NCBI RefSeq assembly: GCF_002366715.1
Contig: NZ_DFBS01000049.1
Coordinates: 21,155 to 85,154 of the forward strand
DNA: 64,000 nucleotides
Reading direction: 5' to 3'
DNA from: Halomonas sp. UBA3074
GTDB lineage: Bacteria; Pseudomonadota; Gammaproteobacteria; Pseudomonadales; Halomonadaceae
Position numbers and translations under genes: made by a program. Position 1 is the stretch's first letter. The number at the start of each line of letters is the position of its first letter. Below are positions 41,621 to 50,716 of the stretch, in pieces. The notes beneath the pieces were generated by a model. That model saw nothing but the letters and a program-made list of their open reading frames with translations. It ran no database searches and was not told where the DNA came from.

Positions 41621-42247
41621 ATGATCACGCTTTGGGGCCGCAACAACTCCACCAACGTCAAAAAAGTGCTTTGGGTACTGGAAGAGCTGGAACTGCCTTT
41701 TGAGCAAATCCAGGCCGGTCTTCATCACGGCGTTAACAATACCCCGGAATACCTGGCCATGAACCCCACCGGACTGGTGCCGCTACTCAAAGACGACGCC
41801 ACCGATAGCGTGCTGTGGGAATCCAACGCCATTATTCGCTACCTGGCTGCCCAATACGGCCAGAACAAGCTTTGGATCGAAGCGCCCGCCGAGCGCGCCC
41901 AAATGGAAAAATGGATGGAGTGGGCCAACAGCACGCTAACGCCAGCTCACCGCAAGATCCTGATGGGATATGTCAGAACATCCCCCGAAAAACGCGATAA
42001 CGCCGCCATTGAAGCAGCGGTGAAAGAGTGCGAAGCGCTATTTGCCATCATGGATAACGCGCTGGCAAACCAGACCTGGTTTTCCGGTGAGGCGTTTGGC
42101 TTGGGCGATATCGCCATCGCGCCGTTTATTTACAACATGCTCAATAGCGGTCTTTCTTGGCAGACCCATTCCCATCTTGAGCGTTGGTATCAACAGCTCA
42201 CTGAGCTGCCTAGTTTCCAAAAAGTCGTGATGATCCCAGTAACATAA
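41621..42247 (+). CDS. Glutathione S-transferase
   Basis: Cytosolic GST, 208 residues from ATG 41621 behind AAAGGA. An N-terminal thioredoxin-like domain (WGRNNSTNVKKVLWVLEELELPFE, NPTGLVPLL, WESNAIIRYLA) and a helical C-terminal domain (FGLGDIAIAPFIYNML) are present. The substrate is unknown. The frame remains open upstream to 41489 through the repeat region; that extension has no protein character. Confidence 0.88.
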   Translation: MITLWGRNNSTNVKKVLWVLEELELPFEQIQAGLHHGVNNTPEYLAMNPTGLVPLLKDDATDSVLWESNAIIRYLAAQYGQNKLWIEAPAERAQMEKWMEWANSTLTPAHRKILMGYVRTSPEKRDNAAIEAAVKECEALFAIMDNALANQTWFSGEAFGLGDIAIAPFIYNMLNSGLSWQTHSHLERWYQQLTELPSFQKVVMIPVT

Positions 42248-42261
42248 ACAGTGGGCGCAAA

Positions 42262-42286
42262 ATGAGCGGGGGTTAGCCCCGCTCAT
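42262..42286. terminator. Bidirectional terminator between GST and Lrp-type genes
   Basis: ATGAGCGGGG-GTTAG-CCCCGCTCAT, a 10-bp stem in the convergent gap. On the minus strand it is followed by TTTT and on the plus strand by CTTT. It overlaps the last codons of the minus-strand regulator. Confidence 0.75.
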
Positions 42287-42722
42287 CTTTAGAAGAGTTC
42301 ATCACAATGTGCGTAGCAATGGCACTCACATGCGTTTGAGTGCCCAACACATCGGTATGAAAACGCTTGTAGCTGGCAAGATCGCTCGTTTCCACACGCA
42401 GCAGATATTCAAACGATCCCGCAATGTTATGGCACTCGGCCACTTCCCCGGCCACCAGCATGGCCCGCTCAAAACCCTCTTGAGCGGCTTTGGTATGTGA
42501 CGATAAGCCTACCGTGACATAAGCCACAAACCCCTTGCCCATATGCTCTGGCGCGGTCACCACACGGTAGCCTTTAATAACGCCATTTTTTTCAAGTTCT
42601 TGGACTCGTCGCAAGCAAGCAGAAGGGGAAAGATCAACGCGCTGAGCCAGCTGTACGTTGCTGATTTTTCCATCCTGTTTTAGTGCTTGCAATATTCTGC
42701 GGTCTATCGTGTCAATCTTCAT
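42273..42722 (-). CDS. Lrp/AsnC-family transcriptional regulator
   Basis: Feast/famine regulator of about 149 residues: an N-terminal helix-turn-helix (IDTIDRRILQALKQDGKISNVQLAQRVDLSPSACLRRVQELEKNGVIKGYR) and a C-terminal RAM ligand-binding domain. The start is uncertain: ATG 42722 (MKIDTIDRR) is the family-typical start, ATG 42734 is also in frame, and neither has a strong ribosome-binding site. It is divergent from a LysE-type exporter, so it probably controls amino acid export. Confidence 0.9.
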   Translation of the reverse strand: MKIDTIDRRILQALKQDGKISNVQLAQRVDLSPSACLRRVQELEKNGVIKGYRVVTAPEHMGKGFVAYVTVGLSSHTKAAQEGFERAMLVAGEVAECHNIAGSFEYLLRVETSDLASYKRFHTDVLGTQTHVSAIATHIVMNSSKDERG

Positions 42723-42829
42723 GGTTTGTTGCATTTAAAAAGAAACGAAGCCCATATTAGATCAAACGTTGCCCTATAACGCTTGTAAAATTCTTCTCTC
42801 ACGTTGAGGTAAAGAGAAGGAGAGGCGCA

Positions 42830-43423
42830 ATGACTTTTTCGGTAATCGTGGCGCTGGCTGCATTTGCGTTTGTTACCACGGTAACGCCAGGGCCTAACAA
42901 CCTGATGCTGCTGGCCTCTGGCGCTAATTTTGGTTTTAAAAAGACGCTACCCCACATGGTCGGTATCGTCGTGGGGCTGAGTGCGCTAACGCTGGTGGTG
43001 GGCGGTGGGTTGATGGCGCTGTTTGAGGCTTACCCGATTCTCAATACCTGGCTAAGCATTCTCTCCGCTGCTTATTTGCTCTGGCTGGCCTGGAAAATCG
43101 CGACAGCTGCGCCGCTGAAAGAGAACGATGGCAAAGGCAAACCCATGACGCTATTACAGGCGGCCGCGTTTCAGTGGGTTAACCCCAAAGCGTGGGCCAT
43201 GGGCCTTTCCGCCATTACCCTTTACGCCCCCAATAAAACACTAGTCTCGGTGTTGATCGTGGCCAGCGTATTTGCGGTGGTCAGCTTTCCCGCCATTTCT
43301 GTGTGGGCCTGGTTGGGCATCGTGGTGCGCCAATGGCTCAACAGCCACACCCGTTACCGAGTGTTCAATATCACCATGGCGCTACTGTTAATCGCATCGC
43401 TATATCCGGTGCTAAACTTGTAA
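42830..43423 (+). CDS. LysE/RhtB-family amino acid exporter
   Basis: A 197-residue inner-membrane exporter with about six TM helices. The family signature TVTPGPNNLMLLASGANFGF is at 17-36, and FQWVNPKAWAMGLSAI follows the central loop. A strong ribosome-binding site, GAAGGAGAGG, precedes ATG 42830. The divergent Lrp-type gene suggests ligand-responsive expression. The substrate is not predictable. Confidence 0.9.
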   Translation: MTFSVIVALAAFAFVTTVTPGPNNLMLLASGANFGFKKTLPHMVGIVVGLSALTLVVGGGLMALFEAYPILNTWLSILSAAYLLWLAWKIATAAPLKENDGKGKPMTLLQAAAFQWVNPKAWAMGLSAITLYAPNKTLVSVLIVASVFAVVSFPAISVWAWLGIVVRQWLNSHTRYRVFNITMALLLIASLYPVLNL

Positions 43424-43445
43424 AGTTAAAAACAGAGCAGTGGCT

Positions 43446-43477
43446 TAGCGCGTGGTAATGAGTAGCGAGCGCTGCGA
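43446..43477 (+). repeat. Dispersed intergenic repeat, copy B
   Basis: Partner of the repeat at 41466-41497 (28 of 32 positions identical), in the 177-bp gap between the exporter and the SGNH hydrolase. Confidence 0.7.
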
Positions 43478-43600
43478 AGCTGCCCTAAGTTCCGCATACA
43501 CAGTGACATCATTCCCGGTTAGATAAGATTTAGGCACCGTGGCAAGTAGACACTTACTAGCCTAGTCTTACGTAGGAAGAACAAAAATAGAGGAAATCAC

Positions 43601-44350
43601 ATGCTTCTTACACGACTCAGCTTCATCAGTGGCTTGGCAGCCATCGCGTTACTCGCTGGAAACATAGCTTACGCTGCCGACGATGCTACCAAGCGAATTA
43701 TGGTTTATGGAGACTCCAATACATGGGGTTACATGCCCGTAGAAAGTGGCCCTACAACGCGTTACCCAGCTGATGTACGCTGGCCCGGCGTCATGGAAGC
43801 CGAGCTTGGCGATGATTATGAGGTGATCGAGGAAGGCTTGAGCGCACGCACAACAGATGTACCTGATCCTTCACTCCCTCATATATCCGGCGCTGGGCTT
43901 GATGGTTCTGCCTATTTGTCATCTGCTATCGCAACTCATCACCCGCTTGATTTAGTTGTGATCATGCTGGGCACGAATGATGTTAAGGCAATGTTTGATC
44001 GCTCACCGTTTCGAATCGCACTCGGTGTGGGAAAGCTGATCGACATAGTGGAACAGACAGGCGGTGGGGTTGGCACCTCTTATCCAGCTCCAAAGGTGTT
44101 GGTGCTCTCTCCGCCGCCACTCGGAGATGTGGCGCCTGAGGGGCGCGCTGAAAGATTCGCTGGCGGCGTCGAGAAAACGGAAGCACTTCCACCCCTGTAC
44201 GAGGCAATTGCTGAGGCGGCTGGCGCGGAGTTTTATGACGTTGGTACGCTGGCAACCACAGATGGAATAGACGGCGTTCATTTCTCTCCGGAAACACACA
44301 ATGCGATTGGCGTCGGCGTCGCCGAAAAGGTCATGTCAATTCTGGAGTAA
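43601..44350 (+). CDS. Secreted SGNH/GDSL-family hydrolase
   Basis: A 249-residue exported lipase/esterase-type hydrolase. The signal peptide ends near AYA at 25. Block I is VYGDSNTWG with Ser39, block III GTND is at 124-127, and the catalytic Asp224/His227 pair is in DGVHFSPETH. Sequences of this type include arylesterases and acyl-protein or carbohydrate esterases; the substrate is open. GAGGAAAT precedes the ATG. Codon use is less GC-rich than in its neighbours, a mild sign of separate ancestry. Confidence 0.88.
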   Translation: MLLTRLSFISGLAAIALLAGNIAYAADDATKRIMVYGDSNTWGYMPVESGPTTRYPADVRWPGVMEAELGDDYEVIEEGLSARTTDVPDPSLPHISGAGLDGSAYLSSAIATHHPLDLVVIMLGTNDVKAMFDRSPFRIALGVGKLIDIVEQTGGGVGTSYPAPKVLVLSPPPLGDVAPEGRAERFAGGVEKTEALPPLYEAIAEAAGAEFYDVGTLATTDGIDGVHFSPETHNAIGVGVAEKVMSILE

Positions 44351-44394
44351 TTGGGTTCTGTGGTGCCTAGCATGCCTTCTCAATGATTAAGCGT

Positions 44395-45318
44395 TCATGA
44401 ATAAGACGCTTCTAACACCGCTATTTCATCATTGAGCGCCTGCAACGTATCACATGCCAAACCATGCCGCTCGGCGCTCTCAATCAACGGCCCCAAAATA
44501 GCCCCACGCTCGGTGGGGCGCTTGGCCTCCACATCCTGCAACATCGAGGCTTTGTTGTTCGCGGTGCTCTCGATCACCTGCCACACCAATGCCAACCACG
44601 CTGCTTCACCTTGGCCGTTATTGGGGGGTGCAATATCCTCGGCTAGCATAATTGCCGCGACTTCCTTCACCACGGCCACGACACGGCCCGCATACGCCTC
44701 ACCGCGCAACTCTCCGTTACGCACACCGTTCAACGCCACCAACGGGTTAATCGCTGCGTTCACCGCCAGCTTCTGCCACAGCCGTTGGCGAATATCAGTC
44801 ACCGCCGTAGCACTAAGCCCTGCCTGTGTGAGCGTTTGCGCCAGTGTTTCCGCCAACTCACCGTGTTGATTATTCAAATCACCGACAAACGTATGCCCGC
44901 GACCCGCATGCGCCACGCCATCATCACCGGTTAAGTAAGCCCCTTCCGTGGTAGTCGCGCACAGCACCGGCCCCGGCCACGCTTGGCTGATCCGCGGTTG
45001 TGCTAAAAATCCGTTTTGCCACAGCACGAGCGGGGTCGTAGGGGGAAGGGCGTTAGCAACGCTTTCCAGCGCTGACTCCGCAATCATCGCTTTGGTGGTG
45101 ATATGCACAAAGGAAGGAGGTTCAGGCGTATTAGCCGCCAACTGCTCAGCAGTCAGCGAGATTAAGTGCTGCAAACGCGCGTCGCCCTCCGGCGTCATTA
45201 ACCTCTGCTGCGCGGGCAAGTCACGGCGGCCGATCAGCGCCACTTCTGCAAATGGTGCCAGCGAATGCGCCAATAATCGGCCAATCGCGCCAGGGCCAAG
45301 GATCCAGTGGGTCGTCAT
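44395..45318 (-). CDS. 2-dehydropantoate 2-reductase-like protein (ApbA/PanE family)
   Basis: A 307-residue NADPH-dependent oxidoreductase. The Rossmann motif WILGPGAIGRLLA is at the N-terminus; FVHITTKA, LWQNGF and KLAVNAAINPLVALNGVRNGEL contain the conserved lysine and asparagine of ketopantoate reductases. It may be PanE of pantothenate synthesis or a paralog; the window offers no pathway context. Convergent with the SGNH hydrolase. Confidence 0.88.
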   Translation of the reverse strand: MTTHWILGPGAIGRLLAHSLAPFAEVALIGRRDLPAQQRLMTPEGDARLQHLISLTAEQLAANTPEPPSFVHITTKAMIAESALESVANALPPTTPLVLWQNGFLAQPRISQAWPGPVLCATTTEGAYLTGDDGVAHAGRGHTFVGDLNNQHGELAETLAQTLTQAGLSATAVTDIRQRLWQKLAVNAAINPLVALNGVRNGELRGEAYAGRVVAVVKEVAAIMLAEDIAPPNNGQGEAAWLALVWQVIESTANNKASMLQDVEAKRPTERGAILGPLIESAERHGLACDTLQALNDEIAVLEASYS

Positions 45319-45981
45319 CGTTTAAACATTATCATCAGCGGGAATGCCGACAAGCTTACCGCGTTCAATGTAAGGAGGCGAAGGTAGAAAAAAGCACTAG
45401 GAAAGGGACTATTGGATAGTGACGCCGGTAAGCATAGTCTGCTAGCGTAAAGCTAAGAAGATTTTGAGTACTGGTTGATGGTTGGGTAGTTGTGCAAGGT
45501 GTGTTTCTTTAAAAAAGCGTTGGGGATAGTCCGCAATCGACCCAAAGCGGTCAATTAATTAAAGCTAATGTAACACCACATAATCTATCCAAGAACTCAA
45601 ATCGACCATTCAGGCTACCCTCTCAAACCCCAAGTATAAGACCAGGTAGTGTCTAAAAAACCCGGGGCGATTCAGTATTGCCAGCCGGATAACACGGCTG
45701 CCAGGTAAGCAGGCTACTTGAGGTGGTTAAATATCTATGACTGAGACAATAATAAAGTCCACGTTTAATGCTTCTGTTGCTCCGAGACGAATTGTTCAAC
45801 GTTTCCTTAAGATATTTACCAACCTAGATAAGTAGGCTTATTGCGGTGAGTGTCGATTTTAGTCTCAGTTTTTGCCGGTGTTTTTGTACAAGCTCATATT
45901 AAACGCACAAAGAGCAAGTTCTTTTATCTTTATGTTCGTTGAGCTAGGCTCGCGAAGACCTTGTGGGCCACGCTATCGTGG
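45319..45981. other. Gene-poor spacer at the core/accessory boundary
   Basis: About 660 bp without a convincing gene, markedly more AT-rich than the DNA to its left. A 32-codon frame from ATG 45737 to TAG is present but unsupported. The stretch around 45650-45670 (GTGTCTAAAAAACCCGGGGC) looks like an insertion-element end, but no partner end was found. The left limit of the accessory region probably lies here. Confidence 0.5.
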
Positions 45982-46842
45982 TCACATATCTCCTGTCCAA
46001 TAACTGTCCACTACACATCGATACTGGCTAGGAGATGCGCCAATGTGTTGGCGGAAGAATCGAGTAAAGTGACCCTGCTCGGTAAAGCCAAGGTTCTCAG
46101 CGAGTTGGCCTAGAGTACCGCTGCGCTCTCGCTCAAGCCAAATGAAGGCCCGCCGCATTCTCGCATCATTGAGCATGAGCCTTGGTGTCATGCCAGTGTC
46201 TTTGCGAAATAAGGTAAAGAAGTGCGCACGGGATAACCCGGCGGCCTTCGCAGCGTTGGCAACGCAATCAGGGTCGTCAAGATGGGTTTGCAGGTAGGCG
46301 CAAGCACGGCGGATGCGTGCATCATTGAATCCTTGGCGCATCTGAGTGCCGAGGCGGCACAGGTGCTTCCATTGCGAGAAATCCTCGATAAGCTCGATTA
46401 GAAAATCAAATAGTAAAAATTCAATGTGCTCACGGGGAATTAGCCCTGAACTATAGGCCTCAGCTATTAACCGGTCGGCAATCGCCCGTTTCTTACTGTT
46501 AAGCTCGATACTAGGCTGGGCAAAAAATCCCGGATGCGAGCTCAGGGCTAACGTATGCTGGGCTTCAGCCAGCCAGGCCGGTTCGATATAGAGCGCAAGA
46601 ATCTGCGTCTGCTCGGCGCTGGGCTGGTAATCAAAGAAATGCGGCTGCCAAGCGTTGATCAGTACCGCATTGCGGTCAGTAAGAGGTACCTGATGGCCAT
46701 TGACGTTGAAAAATGTGTCGGAGCCTGAGACCTTCACCAGCACATGGCATTCGTGGTGCGAATGAGTTACAAGTGGTCGGTCCATATCGAGGAGGGCGAC
46801 TCTCCCGAATTTGCCGTGGAAGACGCGTTGTGCGGTGGACAT
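45982..46842 (-). CDS. AraC-family transcriptional regulator
   Basis: A 286-residue regulator with an N-terminal cupin-like effector domain (HSHHECHVLVKVSG, VLINAWQPHFFDY) and a C-terminal pair of helix-turn-helices (CVANAAKAAGLSRAHFFTLFRKDTGMTPRLMLNDARMRRA and LGQLAENLGFTEQGHFTRFFRQHIGASPSQYR). It is the last gene of the minus-strand furoate-type cluster and its likely regulator. A pair of direct repeats 20 nt apart in front of the cluster is a candidate binding site. Confidence 0.88.
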   Translation of the reverse strand: MSTAQRVFHGKFGRVALLDMDRPLVTHSHHECHVLVKVSGSDTFFNVNGHQVPLTDRNAVLINAWQPHFFDYQPSAEQTQILALYIEPAWLAEAQHTLALSSHPGFFAQPSIELNSKKRAIADRLIAEAYSSGLIPREHIEFLLFDFLIELIEDFSQWKHLCRLGTQMRQGFNDARIRRACAYLQTHLDDPDCVANAAKAAGLSRAHFFTLFRKDTGMTPRLMLNDARMRRAFIWLERERSGTLGQLAENLGFTEQGHFTRFFRQHIGASPSQYRCVVDSYWTGDM

Positions 46843-46907
46843 CGCTAGCTCCTTATGGTCGCGGAGTGTAGTGGCAGGCTTGGTGTGCTCAAGAAGTTTA
46901 TCACCTA

Positions 46908-46923
46908 ACCTGCCGCGGCAGGT
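46908..46923. repeat. Perfect 16-bp palindrome between xdhC and the AraC-type gene
   Basis: ACCTGCCGCGGCAGGT lies 36 nt beyond the xdhC stop and 65 nt upstream of the AraC-type start. It may be a terminator-like stem (no T-run) or an operator for the regulator gene. Confidence 0.5.
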
Positions 46924-46958
46924 GTAGATTGACCAGCGCCAAGTCTACTACTTTCGTT

Positions 46959-47927
46959 TCAGAGCGCATCGCGACCTTTCCCGTGATAAACGCGCAGTAC
47001 GTCGGCGACCACTGACAAGGCGATCTCGGCAGGCGTTTTGCTGCCGAGGTCAAGCCCGATGGGCATGTGGATACGCGCGATCTGCTGTGAAGACAGTCCG
47101 CCGACCCGGATCAGCCGTTCAGCACGCCGGATGGAGGTTTGCCGTGAGCCCATAGCACCGATGTAAAAGGCCGGAGAGCGCACTGCTTCCATCAGCGCCA
47201 GGTCGTCGATGCGTGGGTCGTGGGTCAGTGCGACCACAGCGGTAGCTTCGTGGCAATGGCCAGCGGCGATGAATTCGGAAGGCAGCACTGGATGTACTTG
47301 AACTCCCTCGGGTGGGCGTCGCAGCATCTCTTCGCGCGGATCACAGGCAATCACCTCACAGCCGATGGTACGAGCGAAGCTGGCGCAGTATTCGGCCACC
47401 GGCGACAACCCGGCAAGAATCAGCCTAAGTACAGGGCCGATGCGTATTCGCACGCGTTCGTTCAGGAGCTGCGCAATCTCGCCGCCATGGTCGTCCGCCA
47501 TGAGCACGAAGGCACCGGAGGACAGGTCGAGTTCACGCACCAACCGACGTTGGCCGAGCAGTGCGTTGTACATGCCCTGCAGATGGTCGACCCAAGTTTT
47601 GTCCGGTGCGCGATGCTCGACTAGTACCTTAAGAACACCGCCGCACGGCAGTTGCAGCCGCTGACGCTCTTCATCGCTCTCCCCATACAGGACGATCTGG
47701 GTCGGTGCACGCAGCTCGCCGTCAGCGAGACTTTCGAGAAAGGCCTCCTCGACGCAGCCGCCCGAAAGGGAGCCGATGAGCTGGCCTTCCGCCCGCACGG
47801 CCAGCATCGCGCCGGGTGTACGGGGTGCCGAACCGTAGGTTGAGAGCACCGTGCACAGCCAAAAGGAGTGACCCTTGCGAGCCCACTGCAAAGCGGTGTG
47901 AATGACCTGAAGGTCGAGTTGACGCAT
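46959..47927 (-). CDS. XdhC/CoxI-family molybdenum-cofactor insertion protein
   Basis: A 322-residue protein of the XdhC/CoxI family, which binds molybdopterin cytosine dinucleotide, promotes its sulfuration and inserts it into xanthine-oxidase-family hydroxylases. The N-terminal XdhC_CoxI domain (LCTVLSTYGSAPRTPGAMLAVR, GSLSGGCVEEAF) and a C-terminal Rossmann-like domain (AVVALTHDPRIDDLAL, YIGAMGSRQT, GLDLGSKTPAEIALSV) are present. ATG 47927 with GAGGA at 8-nt spacing is chosen over an open upstream extension. Its presence supports the molybdenum hydroxylase assignment of the cluster. Confidence 0.9.
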   Translation of the reverse strand: MRQLDLQVIHTALQWARKGHSFWLCTVLSTYGSAPRTPGAMLAVRAEGQLIGSLSGGCVEEAFLESLADGELRAPTQIVLYGESDEERQRLQLPCGGVLKVLVEHRAPDKTWVDHLQGMYNALLGQRRLVRELDLSSGAFVLMADDHGGEIAQLLNERVRIRIGPVLRLILAGLSPVAEYCASFARTIGCEVIACDPREEMLRRPPEGVQVHPVLPSEFIAAGHCHEATAVVALTHDPRIDDLALMEAVRSPAFYIGAMGSRQTSIRRAERLIRVGGLSSQQIARIHMPIGLDLGSKTPAEIALSVVADVLRVYHGKGRDAL

Positions 47928-48506
47928 AACAGCATCCTCGTTATAGGCGCAGTCGCATGAGGCGCCGCGTAAGTCTGTAATGTATCTGGTTCTGCACATT
48001 CACGTTGCTACTGAAGAGTATGCCCGGATTTTATAGCTAAGAGACCAATATGACCGTTCTTCGTTGTAGCACCGGCTCTAGCGGCGTCTGATAATTGCTC
48101 TGGCTTGGCCCAAGGCCCCCATTTTTCCCGCAGCCCAGAATCATGCTGCTCTCAGGGCAACAGGTCTTGCCCTGAATCAGTTTTTTATGTTGCGCTGTGC
48201 CTCCTTTATCTAGGTTTAGCCCTTGACCTCGGTAGTGGTGATGTCGTTTTTCATCTTATTCTTTTAATGGCTGCACTATAAGAGGACTGTTCCAGTCAGT
48301 TAACCCTCGAGGTACTGATAGCTGGAATCGAATTTGATGACGCGCCGACACCGCAAATGCCGCTGCAGGGCGTGGCTATTCTCCTGATTGGCTTGAGCCT
48401 AAGTTAGGAGTTGCGGTTAAGCCCTGTCCATTAATGAATTTTGATGCACCTCATCACAGTCCGCTATAGGTGACTACCGTGCGATTGGCACGGTAGTCAC
48501 ATCCGA
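47928..48506. other. Spacer between benE and xdhC with a possible transporter remnant
   Basis: About 580 bp without an intact gene. On the plus strand at about 48330-48407 an open stretch ends ...LQGVAILLIGLSLS then TAG, which resembles the last helix of an EamA/DMT permease; no start or body is present. A CAGGGCAA/TTGCCCTG hairpin lies at 48153-48174 with a T-run 6 nt later. Confidence 0.45.
48470..48500. terminator. Strong hairpin after benE
   Basis: A perfect 13-bp stem, GTGACTACCGTGC and its complement, with a GATTG loop, ends 6 nt after the benE stop (minus strand). No T-run follows on that strand, so it may work as a Rho-blocking or mRNA-protecting 3' structure. Confidence 0.65.
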
Positions 48507-49736
48507 TCAGCGCTTGATTTCGCCCAGTAGCCCGGACACCAAAACTCCAAATAGCAGTGCCCAGAACGGCGAGCTGATGCCCATGAAGGAGAACTGACTC
48601 ATCGCCACGGCTAGCGCAATAAAGGCGCCGATCTGGCAGTAACCGCCCTTTTGGAAGGCCTGCTGCAGTGCGCCGAGCAGTACGCCCAGCATGGCCAGGC
48701 CAGCGATCACGACGATCAGCGCCTTGGGGAAAGCCAGGATGAAGGGTACGGCAAGCCCGGCGAATAAGCCGAACAGCGCGAACAGCGCACCGTTCACCAA
48801 GGCTGCACCATAACGCAGGTTGCGGTCCTCACCGGCCTGCTCAGAGGAGCATATGGCGGTCATCGGGCCGGCAATGTTAGCGTTGTGACCGCCGAGTAGC
48901 CCGGCGAGCATGCCTCCGATGCCACTGATTACCGTCATTGCATTGACCGGAGGGCGGTAGCCCTCTGTAATCAGCACACCGGTCGCCTGAGCGTTTTCTG
49001 CACCAATCACCAGTGCCGTCAGCGGGATGGTGATAGCCAGGAAAGCGTCCAGAGAGAAACTAGGGAGGGTGAAAGCCGGCATGACGAAACCGATATTCAC
49101 GTCGGCCGGCTGCAGTTGGCCCATGGCGAAGGCCAGGACCAGCCCAACAACGCCAGCCACCAGCACCGGTGGTACCGATTTGGCGAACCGAGTAACGAGG
49201 AAGAAGCTCAGCGCCGCGGCTCCTGCGATGATGGGCGCGGTGACAACCGAGTCCACCGCACCGGTGGCGAAGCGGATCAGCGCACCGGCGATCATCGCCA
49301 TCACGATCGGCATCGGTAGCCAGCGCATTAACCGGCCGATCAACCCGGTGACACCGAGGATCAGCACTAGCAGGCCGCTAATGATGAAGGCCCCGATAGC
49401 CTCGCTGAAGGGAATGACACTGAGCGAACCGACCAGGATCGCTGCGCCGGGAATGGTGTAGGCACCGCAGATCGGCTGACGATAACGCAGCGCCATGAAA
49501 AGGCTGATCAGGCCGCCCAGCACGTACACGGCGAACAGCCAGGCGACCGTCTGGCCATTGGTTAGGCCCCCTGCTTCGGCGGCATTGATAATGACCAGCG
49601 CAGGGCCAGTGCAACCGAACAGCGCGGCGACAACACCTGCACTGATGGACTTCGAGTTGAATGCATGGCGCAAGGGGGTCTTCGTAACTGGTTCGGCATG
49701 GGAAGCGTTTGCATCGGGTGCGACGGGGATAGACAT
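48507..49736 (-). CDS. BenE-family transporter (benzoate/H+ symporter type)
   Basis: A 409-residue inner-membrane carrier with about 12 TM helices. Family features are FGCTGPALVIINAAEAGGLTNGQTVAWLF, YRQPICGAYTIPGAAIL, GAENAQATGVLITEGYRPPVNAMT and GGHNANIAGPMTAICSS. BenE carriers import aromatic acids with protons; no benzoate degradation gene is nearby, so a heteroaromatic acid such as 2-furoate is the better guess. GGAG precedes ATG 49736. It is 145 nt downstream of the hydrolase gene. Confidence 0.9.
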   Translation of the reverse strand: MSIPVAPDANASHAEPVTKTPLRHAFNSKSISAGVVAALFGCTGPALVIINAAEAGGLTNGQTVAWLFAVYVLGGLISLFMALRYRQPICGAYTIPGAAILVGSLSVIPFSEAIGAFIISGLLVLILGVTGLIGRLMRWLPMPIVMAMIAGALIRFATGAVDSVVTAPIIAGAAALSFFLVTRFAKSVPPVLVAGVVGLVLAFAMGQLQPADVNIGFVMPAFTLPSFSLDAFLAITIPLTALVIGAENAQATGVLITEGYRPPVNAMTVISGIGGMLAGLLGGHNANIAGPMTAICSSEQAGEDRNLRYGAALVNGALFALFGLFAGLAVPFILAFPKALIVVIAGLAMLGVLLGALQQAFQKGGYCQIGAFIALAVAMSQFSFMGISSPFWALLFGVLVSGLLGEIKR

Positions 49737-49881
49737 GGGTGTGCTCCGCTAGTTAATTGTTTTATAAGAGCCAGGGCGGTTTGGCATACGGTGGCGGGGC
49801 GCTTAGCGCTTAGCCCATACAGGCCATCAGGTGCTAGGTCGACGGTTGCCCAGACGTGCAACCGTCGCAGTCACATAGGTA

Positions 49882-50685
49882 TTACTCGCCGCGGAATACG
49901 GCCGGACGCTTGCTGTGGAACGCCTCGACGCCCTCCTTGAAGTCCGCCGAGCTACGCAGGCGGCTGTAGCAGTGGCCTTCCATCTCAATGGCGACCTTTA
50001 GTGATGCGTCCTCGTTGTCGTTGATCAGTTTCTTCGCCGTACGCTGGGCGAGCGGCGAGAATCGGCGCAGTTCATCGACCATCGCATCGACGGTGCTTTC
50101 TAGATCTGCGTCGGGCACGCACTCGGTGACGAAGCCCCAGTCATAACCTTGCTGGCCGGAGATGCGCTTGGCGCGCATAACGATGTGCTTGGTCCGGGTG
50201 ATGCCGATCATCTTTTGTAGCCGAGCCGAGCCGCCAGAGCCAGGAATCTGGCCGAGGTTTTGCTCGGGCAGAGCATAGCGGGTGGTTTCCGACGCAATGC
50301 GAAAATCGCAGGCCAGCGACAGCTCGAAGCCGACGCCGAAGGTGTAGCCGCGGTTGGCCACGATCACCGGCTTAGTGCACCGCTCCGGCGCGGCGACGTT
50401 CCAGGCCAGCTTAGAAACGTGCTCCGGCGAGGCCTCCAAAAAGCCTTTGATATCGCCGCCGCTGGAGAAGTGTTCGCCTTGGGCACGTAACACGATCACC
50501 CGGATCCCGGAATGGGCATCAAACGCTTCAAAGACCTGGCGCAGGATGTCACGCTGGCTCATGGCGATGACGTTGAACGGCGGGCGGCCGAGGATGATGT
50601 CCCCGCGCTCGTGCTCGAGGTTCAGTTCCACGGTGAAGCCGTCGAACTCAGTGCTCAGGAATTGTTCGATCTGCTGAGTATTCAT
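49882..50685 (-). CDS. hmfE: Enoyl-CoA hydratase-family protein, probable 2-oxoglutaroyl-CoA hydrolase (HmfE-like)
   Basis: A 267-residue crotonase-fold protein (ILGRPPFNVIAMSQR, HFSSGGDIKGFLEASPEHVS, RGYTFGVGFELSLACDFRIAS, LPEQNLGQIPGSGGSARLQKMIG). In the characterised furoate pathway the last dedicated enzyme, HmfE, is a member of this fold that releases 2-oxoglutarate from 2-oxoglutaroyl-CoA. The assignment rests on gene order downstream of an HmfABC-like hydroxylase and HmfD-like ligase. A carnitine-type CaiD-like hydratase is the main alternative. GAGGAAAG lies before ATG 50685. Confidence 0.72.
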   Translation of the reverse strand: MNTQQIEQFLSTEFDGFTVELNLEHERGDIILGRPPFNVIAMSQRDILRQVFEAFDAHSGIRVIVLRAQGEHFSSGGDIKGFLEASPEHVSKLAWNVAAPERCTKPVIVANRGYTFGVGFELSLACDFRIASETTRYALPEQNLGQIPGSGGSARLQKMIGITRTKHIVMRAKRISGQQGYDWGFVTECVPDADLESTVDAMVDELRRFSPLAQRTAKKLINDNEDASLKVAIEMEGHCYSRLRSSADFKEGVEAFHSKRPAVFRGE

Positions 50686-50716
50686 GTAAGTTCTTTCCTC
50701 GTGTAAAGCAATAGTG

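Noticed and set aside
45737..45835. 32-codon frame MTETIIKSTF...
   Set aside because: Too short, weak start context and no recognisable relation.
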